A stretch of DNA of 54,851 nucleotides from contig CAKTFS010000010.1 in assembly GCA_934561115.1 (NCBI GenBank), positions 1 through 54,851 of the forward strand, written 5' to 3'. Shown here piece by piece: positions 32,268 to 41,312 of the stretch. The position numbers were made by a program, and so were the translations under genes. Position 1 is the first letter of the stretch, and every line of letters starts with the position of its first letter. Source of the stretch: an uncultured Faecalibacterium sp. (GTDB lineage Bacteria > Bacillota > Clostridia > Oscillospirales > Ruminococcaceae). The notes under the pieces were generated by a model, which was given only the letters and a program-made list of their open reading frames with translations, had not been told where the DNA came from and did no database searches.

Positions 32268-32304
32268 TAAAAATACCCCGCATCGGAAGTGCTCTGATGC
32301 GGGG
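32268..32304 (-). terminator. Terminator of the AI-2E permease gene
   Basis: Minus-strand transcript: CCCCGCATC / GATGCGGGG stem (32304-32276), then TATTTTTAG. Confidence 0.85.
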
Positions 32305-32315
32305 CAGGGAAGAGT

Positions 32316-33578
32316 TTACTGGTTTTCAGCAGGCTGCGATGCAGCGGGCTGTGCCGCTGCATCGTCTGCGGGGTCGCCGAACTGGTCGTGATAGCTGTTC
32401 AGCAGGGTCAGCTCCTGATGGCGCTGCAAGCCGTAGATGACCAGCTTTTTGATGACGTCGTAGATCACGGCGAATAGCGGCACACCCACGATCATGCCCA
32501 CAAAGCCCCACAGGCCGCCAAACAGCAGGATGGCGAACAGCACCCAGAAGCTGGAAAGGCCGGTGGTGTTGCCCAGAATTTTAGGCCCAATGATGTTGCC
32601 GTCCAGCTGCTGCAAAACCAGCACGAACAGCACGAACCACAGCGCCTTGATGGGGTTCTGGATCAGGATGAGCAGGGTGGCGGGGATGGCACCGATGAAG
32701 GGGCCGAAGAAGGGAATCACGTTGGTCACGCCGATGATTACCGACACCAGCAGCGCACTGGGGAACTTGAAGATCAGACAGCCGATATAGCACAGCACGC
32801 CGATGATGGCAGAGTCCATGATCTTGCCGTTGATAAAGCCGCCGAACATCCGGTCTGCGTACTTCACTTCCTCGGTGATCAGCTGCGCCCAGCGGGGGCG
32901 GACGATGCTGTGCAGCACCAGCTTGCCCTGCTGCACGAACCGCTTGCGGCTGGCCAGCATATACACCGCCACGATGATGCCGATGATCAGGTTCTTGGCT
33001 ACCGTCACCACGTTCAGCACACCAATGGCTGCGCCGCTTACGATGTTCTGCATGGAGGGCAGCAGGGTGTTCTTGAGCCAAGTGTTCCATGTGTCCAGAT
33101 TGGTATTCAGGGCAGCGTAGGCCGAATTGAGCAGCTCCGTGATCTGCTCGTTGTTTTCAATAAACTCCAGATGGTTTGCCCAGTACATGAACTTTGTAAT
33201 GTTGGCCTGCGCGGTGTAGTACAGGGTCGTCACGCTGGTGATCAGCTGCGGCACGATCATCATGACCAGCGCATACACCAGCAAAAGTCCGAACAGAATG
33301 GTAAGCGCCACGGACAGCGCGTTGATCAGACCGTTCATCTTTTCCGGGATGAACCGGCGCAGAAAGCCTTCGATGCTGTTGCACACCGGTTTGAGCAGAT
33401 AGGCAATGACGGCACCGTAGATAAAGGGCATCAGGATGCCGGTCAGGGTAGAGATAGCCGAGCCGAAGCCGTCAAAGCGGTAAATAAGGAAAAAGAAGAT
33501 GATGCTCAGTGCAATGGCACCAAACCCTGCGAGCATCCCATAGAGATACGGTTTGATGTGCGGCTTTTTGTCCATCAT
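32316..33578 (-). CDS. AI-2E family transporter (PerM/YhhT-like permease)
   Basis: About 420 residues with some eight membrane spans in the family pattern: a pair near 17-60, one near 85-110, then a large loop, and a closing set with VTNVIPFFGPFIGAIPATLL and WVLFAILLFGGLWGFVGMIVGVPL, the hallmark segment. The family covers autoinducer-2, Na+/H+ and other exporters, so the substrate is open. The C-terminus is a hydrophilic Ala/Gln/Asp tail. I favour ATG 33578 with GGAG 6 bp upstream; the ATG at 33590 lies inside a hairpin. It starts about 50 bp past the CoA-transferase gene and may be co-transcribed. Confidence 0.88.
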   Translation of the reverse strand: MMDKKPHIKPYLYGMLAGFGAIALSIIFFFLIYRFDGFGSAISTLTGILMPFIYGAVIAYLLKPVCNSIEGFLRRFIPEKMNGLINALSVALTILFGLLLVYALVMMIVPQLITSVTTLYYTAQANITKFMYWANHLEFIENNEQITELLNSAYAALNTNLDTWNTWLKNTLLPSMQNIVSGAAIGVLNVVTVAKNLIIGIIVAVYMLASRKRFVQQGKLVLHSIVRPRWAQLITEEVKYADRMFGGFINGKIMDSAIIGVLCYIGCLIFKFPSALLVSVIIGVTNVIPFFGPFIGAIPATLLILIQNPIKALWFVLFVLVLQQLDGNIIGPKILGNTTGLSSFWVLFAILLFGGLWGFVGMIVGVPLFAVIYDVIKKLVIYGLQRHQELTLLNSYHDQFGDPADDAAAQPAASQPAENQ

Positions 33579-33588
33579 GACAAACTCC

Positions 33589-33612
33589 ATTCCTGCTGCG
33601 GGCAGCGGGAAT
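33589..33612 (-). terminator. Hairpin between CoA-transferase and AI-2E genes
   Basis: Minus-strand transcript: ATTCC-CGCTGC / GCAGCA-GGAAT, near-perfect. No U-run follows, so it may process the transcript more than end it. Confidence 0.4.
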
Positions 33613-33626
33613 ACCCACAGCGCTTA

Positions 33627-34973
33627 TTAAATTTTGTTGCTTCTGCGCCAGATGTGCAGCTTATCGGCCTCACGGATCAGCTCCTCGCGGAAATCCGGGT
33701 GTGCCACGCTGATCAGAGCCTCAGCCTTTTCCCAGGAGGTCAGGCCCTTCAGGTTCACGCAGCCATACTCGGTGCACAGGTAGTGCACGTTGGCGCGGGT
33801 ATCGGTGATAATGCTGCCGTTCTCCAGCGTGGGACGGATACGGCTTTCCAGCTGGCCGGTCTTTTTATTAAAGAAGGTGGAGGACAGGCAGATAAAGCTC
33901 TTGCCGCCCTTGGAAAGGTATGCACCCAGCACGAAGTCCAGCTGACCGCCTGCACCGGAAATGTGCTTCACACCGGCGCTCTCGGCGTTCACCTGACCAA
34001 ACAGGTCGATATCCACGGCATTGTTGATGGAGATAAAGTTGTCCAGTGCAGAAATGCTGCGGATGTCGTTGGTGTAGTCCACCGGGGCAGACATACACTC
34101 CGGGTTATCGTTCAGGTAATCGTACATCTTCTGGGTGCCGGCACCAAAGGCGTAGACCTGACGGCCCTTGTCCAGCTGCTTGCGGCTGCCGTTGATCTTG
34201 CCGGCCTTGGCAATATCCACAAAGGCATCCACATACATTTCGGTGTGCACGCCCAGATCCTTCAGGTCGCTCTGTGCGATCAGCCCGCCGATGGCGTTGG
34301 GCATGCCGCCGATGCCCAGCTGCAGGCAGGCACCGTTGGGGATCTGCGGCACGATGAGGTTGGCCACCTTCAGGTCCACCTCGGTAGCGGCACCGGCAGC
34401 GGCCATCTGGCCGATGGGGGGATTTGCGCCCTCCACAATGCCGCTTACCTGAGAAACGTGTACGCAGTTCTCCATGCCGCCAAGGCAGCGCGGCATATTG
34501 GTGTTGACCTCCACGATGATCTTCTTGGCCTTTTCACACACGGCACCCAGATGCGAAGCGCTGGGGCCGAAGTTGAAGTAGCCGTGCTCGTCCATGGGGG
34601 TCACCTGAAATACTGCCACATCCACGGGGTCGCTGCTCTCGCGGTAGTAGCGGGGCAGCTCAGAGTAGCGGATGGGGGAGTAGAAGGAGAAGCCCTGCGC
34701 AATGGCCTTACGCTCAATGCCGCCCATGTGCCAGCTGTTCCAGGTCATGTGGGCAGCGGGGTCGTCGATCTGGAAGATCTCCGGCACCCACATCAGGATG
34801 CCGCCCCGGAAGTTGACCCCCTCCAGTTCCGGCAGACGCTTTGCCAGCTCGGCATCCACGGCCACAGGGGTGTTCACAGCCCAGCCGTAGTCCACCCAGT
34901 CACCGCTTTTGACCAGAGCGGCAGCCTGCGCAGCAGTCATAAGCTTCTGTGCGTACAGTTCCTTGCAATCCAT
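33627..34973 (-). CDS. but: Butyryl-CoA:acetate CoA-transferase
   Basis: 448 residues. Moves CoA from butyryl-CoA to acetate, releasing butyrate: the last step of butyrate formation in many gut anaerobes. It belongs to the acetyl-CoA hydrolase/transferase family, with [10 protein letters not shown] near 131, the CoA-site loop [12 protein letters not shown] (219-230), GVHTEM (241-246) with the candidate catalytic Glu245, and [12 protein letters not shown] near 341. ATG 34973 has GAGGA 9 bp upstream. The neighbouring thl-etfA operon supports butyryl-CoA as substrate over 4-hydroxybutyrate, which the sequence alone would not fully exclude. A Rex-like site overlaps its promoter. Confidence 0.9.
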   Translation of the reverse strand: MDCKELYAQKLMTAAQAAALVKSGDWVDYGWAVNTPVAVDAELAKRLPELEGVNFRGGILMWVPEIFQIDDPAAHMTWNSWHMGGIERKAIAQGFSFYSPIRYSELPRYYRESSDPVDVAVFQVTPMDEHGYFNFGPSASHLGAVCEKAKKIIVEVNTNMPRCLGGMENCVHVSQVSGIVEGANPPIGQMAAAGAATEVDLKVANLIVPQIPNGACLQLGIGGMPNAIGGLIAQSDLKDLGVHTEMYVDAFVDIAKAGKINGSRKQLDKGRQVYAFGAGTQKMYDYLNDNPECMSAPVDYTNDIRSISALDNFISINNAVDIDLFGQVNAESAGVKHISGAGGQLDFVLGAYLSKGGKSFICLSSTFFNKKTGQLESRIRPTLENGSIITDTRANVHYLCTEYGCVNLKGLTSWEKAEALISVAHPDFREELIREADKLHIWRRSNKI

Positions 34974-35003
34974 TATAAACCATCCTCTCTTAAAAACCAT
35001 AAA

Positions 35004-35021
35004 AGAATTGTAAACAATTCT
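35004..35021 (-). promoter_or_regulatory. AT-rich hairpin in the but leader
   Basis: AGAATTG-TTTA-CAATTCT in the minus transcript, followed by TTTTATGGTTTTT, about 30 nt before the but start. It could act as a weak attenuator; the stem is only 7 bp and AU-rich. Confidence 0.4.
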
Positions 35022-35148
35022 GTGCGGACAAATGATGCAGCTGTTTTACGCCTGTTTTGCGGAATGCACACCGTTTTGCCACATCTGCATGGTAACCTTA
35101 TAAACAGGGCAGCAGTGTGCGCTCTGCACTGCGCAGAACAGCTCAACT

Positions 35149-35166
35149 TAGTTATAACATTAACAA
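35149..35166. promoter_or_regulatory. Putative Rex operator 1 (on the but promoter)
   Basis: TAGTTAT-AACA-TTAACAA matches the Rex consensus TTGTTAA-N4-TTAACAA at 12 of 14 positions, with a perfect right half. It covers the but -10 and part of the spacer. Rex releases DNA when NADH/NAD+ is high. Confidence 0.65.
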
Positions 35167-35179
35167 AGTGTAGAATCAA
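35151..35179 (-). promoter_or_regulatory. but promoter
   Basis: Minus strand: TTGATT (35179-35174), 17-bp spacer, TATAAC (35156-35151). Transcription would begin near 35144, giving a leader of about 170 nt. Confidence 0.75.
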
Positions 35180-35282
35180 TAGTTTTGGCTAAAAAACAGT
35201 CGGTATAGCATAATGAACAGTTTTCAAAGCTTTATGTGGGGATTGTTTGGTACGCAAAAAACAAAAAAGTTGAGAAAAAGAC

Positions 35283-35311
35283 TTGATAAAATTTTGACGA
35301 TGTGCTTTACT
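35283..35311 (+). promoter_or_regulatory. Distal promoter of the coaD-butyrate operon
   Basis: TTGATA (35283-35288), 17-bp spacer, TTTACT (35306-35311). It reads toward coaD, through the second Rex-like site. Confidence 0.5.
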
Positions 35312-35350
35312 AATAGCGTGGGAAGCAACTGCGGAGCAGTGCGGAATAGT

Positions 35351-35368
35351 TCGTTTAAAATTTAACGA
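35351..35368. promoter_or_regulatory. Putative Rex operator 2 (upstream of coaD)
   Basis: TCGTTTA-AAAT-TTAACGA matches the Rex consensus at 11 of 14 positions and is itself nearly symmetric. It lies between the distal and proximal promoters of the rightward operon. Confidence 0.5.
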
Positions 35369-35393
35369 TAAATCGCACCGCAGCAGTTACAGG

Positions 35394-35422
35394 TTGCACC
35401 CAAAGCTGGAAAGTGCTATCAT
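35394..35422 (+). promoter_or_regulatory. Proximal promoter of coaD
   Basis: TTGCAC (35394-35399), 17-bp spacer, TATCAT (35417-35422); 53 bp before the start codon. Confidence 0.65.
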
Positions 35423-35475
35423 GGCAGAACCACATCGCGCTTAGTAATTACAGCGCACAAGGAGGACACTGACCG

Positions 35476-35976
35476 ATGGCAACAGCAGTTTATCCCGGGT
35501 CGTTCGATCCGGTCACCAAGGGACATCTTGATATCATCAAACGCGCAGCAAAGATCAACGACCACCTCATCGTGGCGGTGCTGATCAACAGCGCCAAGCA
35601 TCCGCTGTTCACAGTGGAGGAGCGGGTGGCTATGCTGCAGGAGTGCTGCAAGGGCATCCCTAATGTGACCGTGGAAAGCTTCGACGGCCTGACCGTGGAG
35701 TTCGCAAAAAAGCGCCACGCATCCGTTATGGTGCGCGGGCTGCGGGCGGTAACGGACTTTGAAAACGAGATCCAGCTCGCGCAAACGAACCACGCACTGA
35801 TGCCCGGCATTGAGACGATGTTTCTTGCCACCAGCATCAAGTGGAGTTATCTTTCCTCCACCATTGTAAAGGAAGCAGCGTATTACGGCAGTGACATCAG
35901 CAAGTTCGTCACACCCAATGTGGAAAAGGCCGTCAACGAAAAATACGCCCAGCTCCGGGAGAGGGAAGAGACCTGA
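35476..35976 (+). CDS. coaD: Phosphopantetheine adenylyltransferase
   Basis: 166 residues, normal length. Joins ATP and 4'-phosphopantetheine to give dephospho-CoA, the fourth step of CoA synthesis. The nucleotidyltransferase motif is [12 protein letters not shown] (6-17); [12 protein letters not shown] (about 89-100) and the ISSTIVKE-like segment [11 protein letters not shown] near 125 complete the active site. CAAGGAGG lies 8 bp before the ATG. It is 81 bp ahead of thl with no terminator between, so CoA supply and the CoA-consuming butyrate pathway may share a transcript, an apt pairing. Confidence 0.96.
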   Translation: MATAVYPGSFDPVTKGHLDIIKRAAKINDHLIVAVLINSAKHPLFTVEERVAMLQECCKGIPNVTVESFDGLTVEFAKKRHASVMVRGLRAVTDFENEIQLAQTNHALMPGIETMFLATSIKWSYLSSTIVKEAAYYGSDISKFVTPNVEKAVNEKYAQLREREET

Positions 35977-36057
35977 TACCGCAAAAATGCCGCAGGGCGT
36001 TTTGATAAATGGGTAACCGATAAGTAACACACATACACAATTCAGGAGGCTATTCAC

Positions 36058-37275
36058 ATGAAAAAGATCGTTATCGCATCTGCATGCCGCACCGCTATCG
36101 GCAAGTTCGGTGGCACTCTGGCCAACGTTCCCGCTGCTGAGCTGGGCTCCATCGTCATCAAGGAAGCTCTGGACCGTGCAAACGTCAAGCCTGAGCAGGT
36201 CGATCATGTTTATATGGGCTGCGTCATTCAGGCAGGTCTTGGCCAGAACGTCGCTCGTCAGGCTGCCCTGAAGGCTGGTCTGCCCATCGAGACCCCCGCT
36301 GTCACCGTCAACGTGGTCTGCGGCTCCGGTCTGAACTGCGTGAACATGGCTGCTCAGATGATCGAGGCAGGCGATGCTGATATCGTTGTTGCAGGCGGCA
36401 TGGAGAACATGGATATGGCTCCCTTTGCACTGCAGAAGGCTCGCTACGGCTACCGCATGGGCGCTCCCATGGGCAAGAGCGAGATCGTGGATACCATGGT
36501 CAACGATGCACTGTGGGATGCCTGCGGCTTCAACAAGCACATGGGCATGACCGCTGAGAACGTCTGCACCAACGAGACCTACCAGAAGAAGTACGGCTAC
36601 AGCCCCATCACCCGCGAGATGCTGGACGAGTTTGCATACAACAGCCAGCTGAAGGCTGACAAGGCCATCAAGGACGGCGCTTTCAAGGATGAGATCGTTC
36701 CTGTTGTCATCAAGGGCAAGAAGGGCGACACCGTGTTCGATACCGATGAAGGCCCCCGTCTGAGCGCTCCCGAGGTTCTGGCAAAGCTGAAGCCCGCCTT
36801 CACCAAGGACGGCATCGTCACCGCTGCTAACTCTTCCGCCATCAACGACGGCGCTGCTGCTCTGGTCGTTATGAGCGAGGAGAAGGCTAAGGAGCTGGGC
36901 GTGAAGCCTCTGGCAACCTGGGTCGCCGGTGCTCTGGCAGGCGTTGAGCCCGAAGTCATGGGTCTGGGCCCCATCGCTGCTACCAAGAAGGTCATGGCCA
37001 AGACTGGCATGACCGTTGCCGATATGGATCTGGTCGAGGCCAACGAGGCATTCGCAGCACAGTCCATCGCTGTCGGCGAGGCTCTGGGCTTCGATAAGGA
37101 CAAGCTGAACGTCAACGGCGGCGCAATCGCTCTGGGCCATCCGGTCGGCGCTTCCGGTGCTCGTATCCTGGTCACCCTGCTGTACGCTATGAAGCACCGT
37201 GGTGCTCACAAGGGTCTGGCTACCCTGTGCATCGGCGGCGGCATGGGCTGCGCTACCATCGTTGAGATGGACTAA
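36058..37275 (+). CDS. thlA: Acetyl-CoA acetyltransferase (thiolase)
   Basis: 405 residues. Condenses two acetyl-CoA to acetoacetyl-CoA, the entry to butyrate synthesis. All catalytic residues are present: Cys88 in VVCGSGLN, His361 in LGHPVGASG and Cys391 in [16 protein letters not shown] site lies about 9 bp before the ATG. Codon use shifts here to GCT, GTT and CGT, and this lasts to etfA, as expected for very highly expressed genes. A long hairpin (37309-37356) follows before crt. Confidence 0.97.
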   Translation: MKKIVIASACRTAIGKFGGTLANVPAAELGSIVIKEALDRANVKPEQVDHVYMGCVIQAGLGQNVARQAALKAGLPIETPAVTVNVVCGSGLNCVNMAAQMIEAGDADIVVAGGMENMDMAPFALQKARYGYRMGAPMGKSEIVDTMVNDALWDACGFNKHMGMTAENVCTNETYQKKYGYSPITREMLDEFAYNSQLKADKAIKDGAFKDEIVPVVIKGKKGDTVFDTDEGPRLSAPEVLAKLKPAFTKDGIVTAANSSAINDGAAALVVMSEEKAKELGVKPLATWVAGALAGVEPEVMGLGPIAATKKVMAKTGMTVADMDLVEANEAFAAQSIAVGEALGFDKDKLNVNGGAIALGHPVGASGARILVTLLYAMKHRGAHKGLATLCIGGGMGCATIVEMD

Positions 37276-37308
37276 GCACATCTTCTCTGAATCCTGACTG
37301 AACCACAG

Positions 37309-37360
37309 ACCCGGAGCGCCGGAGGGAACCGGAGAGCCCTCCCGCGTTCCGGGGGCTGTT
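37309..37360 (+). terminator. Hairpin between thl and crt
   Basis: CCGGAGCGCCGGAGGG pairs with CCCTCCCGCGTTCCGG, with a mismatch; TGTTTTG follows a few bases on. Probably a partial terminator or stabiliser that sets thl above the downstream genes. Confidence 0.5.
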
Positions 37361-37398
37361 TTGAAAAAACTGAACTGTATGAAATGGAGGTTTTCACA

Positions 37399-38184
37399 AT
37401 GGCATTTGTAAAAACCGAGGTGCAGGGCGCTGTTGAGATCATTACCATCGACCGTCCCAAGGCACTGAACGCCCTGAACCCCGAGGTTCTGGCTGACCTG
37501 AAGGCTGCTTTTGAGGCAGTCGATCAGGAGACGATCCGCTGCATCGTTCTGACCGGCGAAGGCGACAAGAGCTTTGTTGCCGGTGCCGATATCGGCTCCA
37601 TGAGCACCATGACCAAGGCAGAAGGCGAGGCCTTCGGCAAGCTGGGCAATGATGTGTTCCTGATGATCGAGCATTTCCCCATCCCCGTCATCGCAGCCGT
37701 CAACGGCTTTGCACTGGGCGGCGGCAACGAGCTAGCTATGAGCTGCGATTTCCGCATCTGCTCTGACAACGCTGTGTTCGGTCAGCCGGAAGTCGGTCTG
37801 GGCATCACCCCGGGCTTTGGCGGCACCCAGCGTCTGGCTCGTCTGGTCGGCATGGGCATGGCAAAGCAGCTGGTCTACTCTGCTCTGAACATCAAGGCTG
37901 ACGAAGCTTACCGCATCGGTCTGGTCAACGCCGTGTATCCGCAGGCTGAGCTGATGGAGAACGTCCTGAAGCTGGCCGGCAAGATCGCAAAGAACGCTCC
38001 CATTGCTGTGCGCAACTGCAAGAAGGCAATGAACGACGGCATCAGCCTGCCCATCGAGAAGGCTGTTGAGGTCGAGGAGAAGCTGTTCGGCGATTGCTTC
38101 GAGACCCACGACCAGCAGGAGGGCATGGCCTGCTTCCTGTCCCGTGAGAAACCGAAGCCCAAGGCAGTGTTCACCAACAACTAA
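37399..38184 (+). CDS. crt: 3-Hydroxybutyryl-CoA dehydratase (crotonase)
   Basis: 261 residues. Removes water from 3-hydroxybutyryl-CoA to give crotonyl-CoA. Enoyl-CoA hydratase fold: AGADIGSM (61-68), the oxyanion-hole region AAVNGFALGGGNELAMSCDF, and the two catalytic Glu residues at 111 (GGNELA) and 131 (GQPEVGLG). I chose ATG 37399: GGAGG lies 8 bp upstream and is itself inside the longer open frame from 37384. It sits between thl and hbd in the butyrate operon. Confidence 0.95.
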   Translation: MAFVKTEVQGAVEIITIDRPKALNALNPEVLADLKAAFEAVDQETIRCIVLTGEGDKSFVAGADIGSMSTMTKAEGEAFGKLGNDVFLMIEHFPIPVIAAVNGFALGGGNELAMSCDFRICSDNAVFGQPEVGLGITPGFGGTQRLARLVGMGMAKQLVYSALNIKADEAYRIGLVNAVYPQAELMENVLKLAGKIAKNAPIAVRNCKKAMNDGISLPIEKAVEVEEKLFGDCFETHDQQEGMACFLSREKPKPKAVFTNN

Positions 38185-38189
38185 GATGA

Positions 38190-38290
38190 TGATATGATGT
38201 TGCCGCGGCAGCGGCAACGCAGGGCAGGGGAAAACGCCCCTCAATGCCCGCAGGTACATCATTTGTCCGAAGGACAACATCATGTTTGAG
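38190..38290 (+). other. Structured crt-hbd intercistronic RNA
   Basis: Several hairpins in a row: GTTGCCGC..GCGGCAAC-type (about 38201-38220), GGGCAGGGG..CCCCT..TGCCC (about 38223-38250) and TTGTCC..GGACAA (about 38262-38277). Flanking ATGATGT and ACATCAT segments could close a multi-branched structure. No T-run follows, so it is not a plain terminator. Confidence 0.55.
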
Positions 38291-38331
38291 TATCAAACAC
38301 ATAATTTAGATATTTAAAGGAGAGATTTCCT

Positions 38332-39204
38332 ATGAAGATCGGTGTTATCGGCGCTGGCACTATGGGTCAGGGCATCGCAAAGGCATTTGCACAGGTTGAG
38401 GGCAACACCGTTGCTCTGTGCGACATCAAGCAGGAGTGGGCCGAGAATGGTCTGGCAAAGATCAAGAAGGGCTACGAGAAGCTGGTCGCTAAGGGAAAGA
38501 TGACCCAGGAGAAGGCTGACGCGATCGTTGCAGCCATCACCCCGGGCCTGAAGGAAGATCTGTGCGCAGACTGCGATCTGGTCGTTGAGGCTGCTTTCGA
38601 GGATATGAAGGTCAAGCAGACCACCTTCGGCGAGCTGGATAAGATCTGCAAGCCCGAGTGCATCTTTGCTTCCAACACTTCTTCTCTGTCCATCACCGAG
38701 ATCGGCAAGGGCCTGACCCGTCCCCTGATCGGTATGCACTTCTTCAACCCCGCAGACCGCATGAAGCTGATCGAGGTCATCGCCGGCTGCAACACCCCCG
38801 CCGAGACCGTTGAGAAGATCAAGGAGATCTCCGTTGCCATCGGCAAGAGCCCCGTTCAGGTCAACGAGGCTGCCGGCTTTGTGGTCAACCGCATCCTGAT
38901 CCCCATGATCAACGAGGCTGCCTTCATCAAGATGGAAGGCGTTTCCGATATCGCTGGCATCGACACCGCTATGAAGCTGGGTGCTAACCACCCCATGGGT
39001 CCCCTGGAGCTGGGCGACTTCATTGGTCTGGACATCTGCCTGGCCATCATGGACGTGCTGTACAACGAGACCGGCGACAGCAAGTACCGTGCCTGCCCGC
39101 TGATCCGCAAGATGGTGCGCGGCGGCAACCTGGGCTGCAAGACCGGTAAGGGCTTCTACGTTTACAACGCAGACCGCACCAAGACCCCTGTTGACCAGCT
39201 GTAA
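38332..39204 (+). CDS. hbd: 3-Hydroxybutyryl-CoA dehydrogenase
   Basis: 290 residues. Reduces acetoacetyl-CoA to 3-hydroxybutyryl-CoA. The NAD-binding motif is GAGTMGQGIA (7-16), with an acidic Asp31 at the end of beta-2 that favours NADH. SNTSSLSIT (Ser117 region) and GMHFFNPADRM (catalytic His136) form the active site, and the C-terminal dimer domain is complete. AAAGGAG lies 8-9 bp before the ATG. Gene order (crt before hbd) places it after the enzyme that uses its product. Confidence 0.96.
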   Translation: MKIGVIGAGTMGQGIAKAFAQVEGNTVALCDIKQEWAENGLAKIKKGYEKLVAKGKMTQEKADAIVAAITPGLKEDLCADCDLVVEAAFEDMKVKQTTFGELDKICKPECIFASNTSSLSITEIGKGLTRPLIGMHFFNPADRMKLIEVIAGCNTPAETVEKIKEISVAIGKSPVQVNEAAGFVVNRILIPMINEAAFIKMEGVSDIAGIDTAMKLGANHPMGPLELGDFIGLDICLAIMDVLYNETGDSKYRACPLIRKMVRGGNLGCKTGKGFYVYNADRTKTPVDQL

Positions 39205-39218
39205 GTTCTGATAAACAT

Positions 39219-39260
39219 TTCTCCCGGCTGCGGGGAAAGCGGCCGGGAGGAATTTGTTTG
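39219..39260 (+). terminator. Hairpin between hbd and bcd
   Basis: TCTCCCGGC-TGC / GCGGCCGGGAGGA stem followed by ATTTGTTTG. Partial terminator or stabiliser inside the operon. Confidence 0.5.
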
Positions 39261-39309
39261 CACCGGGCTATTCCGGTAAATGAAAAAGACCTGTTAGGAG
39301 GATATAGCG

Positions 39310-40479
<1,170 letters not shown>

Positions 40480-40496
40480 GGGAGGCAAGAGTTACA

Positions 40497-41291
40497 ATGA
40501 AAGCAATTGTTTGTGTAAAGCAGGTTCCTGATACCTCCGGCAAGGTGTCCGTCAAGCCCGATGGCACTCTGGATCGTGCATCCATGGCAACCATCACCAA
40601 CCCCGATGACCTGAACGCTCTGGAGGCTGCCCTGAAGCTGAAGGACGCCACCGGCTGCGAGGTCGTTGTTGTCACCATGGGTCCCCCGCCGGCAGAGGGC
40701 ATGCTGCGTGAGCTGCTGGCCCGCGGCGCTGATAAGGCCGTTCTGGTCTCCGGCCGTGAGTTCGGCGGTTCCGATACCTTTGCAACCAGCCAGATCCTGG
40801 CTGCTGCCGTCAACAAGATCGGCGTTGGCCCCGAGGACGTTGTGTTCTGCGGCCGTCAGGCAATCGATGGCGATACCGCACAGGTCGGCCCCCAGATCGC
40901 TGAAAAGCTGCATCTGCCGCAGGTCACCTACGTTGCCGACATCCAGAAGGACGGCAACACCCTGACCGTGAAGCGTATGCTGGAGGACGGCTACATGATG
41001 GTCAAGGTGCAGACTCCCTGCCTGCTGACCTGCATCAAGGAGCTGAACGACCCCCGCTACATGAGCGTGAACGGCATCTTTACCTGCTACGACAAGCCCA
41101 TGGAAGTGTTCGATTACAACGCACTGAAGGACGATCCGCTGATCGAGGTGGACACCATTGGCCTGAAGGGTTCTCCGACGAACGTCTTTAAGTCCTTCAC
41201 TCCTCCGCAGAAGGGCGCAGGCACCATGCTGCAGGGCGACGATGTTGCTGCCCAGCTGGCTGGCATCCTGGCCAAGAAGCACCTGATCTGA
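40497..41291 (+). CDS. etfB: Electron transfer flavoprotein beta subunit
   Basis: 264 residues. It starts MKAIVCVKQVPDTSGKV, the standard EtfB opening, and has DLNALEAALKLKD near 40, VVVVTMGPPPAEGMLRE near 57-73 and the FCGRQAIDGDTAQVGPQIAE loop near 118. In the bifurcating Etf class EtfB holds the FAD that splits electrons from NADH. Only 17 bp separate it from bcd, with GGGAGG before the ATG, and it is followed by etfA. The trio is a fixed unit in butyrate producers. Confidence 0.96.
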   Translation: MKAIVCVKQVPDTSGKVSVKPDGTLDRASMATITNPDDLNALEAALKLKDATGCEVVVVTMGPPPAEGMLRELLARGADKAVLVSGREFGGSDTFATSQILAAAVNKIGVGPEDVVFCGRQAIDGDTAQVGPQIAEKLHLPQVTYVADIQKDGNTLTVKRMLEDGYMMVKVQTPCLLTCIKELNDPRYMSVNGIFTCYDKPMEVFDYNALKDDPLIEVDTIGLKGSPTNVFKSFTPPQKGAGTMLQGDDVAAQLAGILAKKHLI

Positions 41292-41312
41292 TGAAAGGAG
41301 CATAGGATTACA

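Noticed and set aside
32910..35192. A 760-residue open frame antisense to the AI-2E and but genes
   Set aside because: The sense genes are clearly real; the antisense product has no recognisable domain and skewed His/Gln/Gly content.
35419..37674. A 751-residue open frame antisense to coaD and thl
   Set aside because: It crosses two genes and a promoter region, with no motif or ribosome site.
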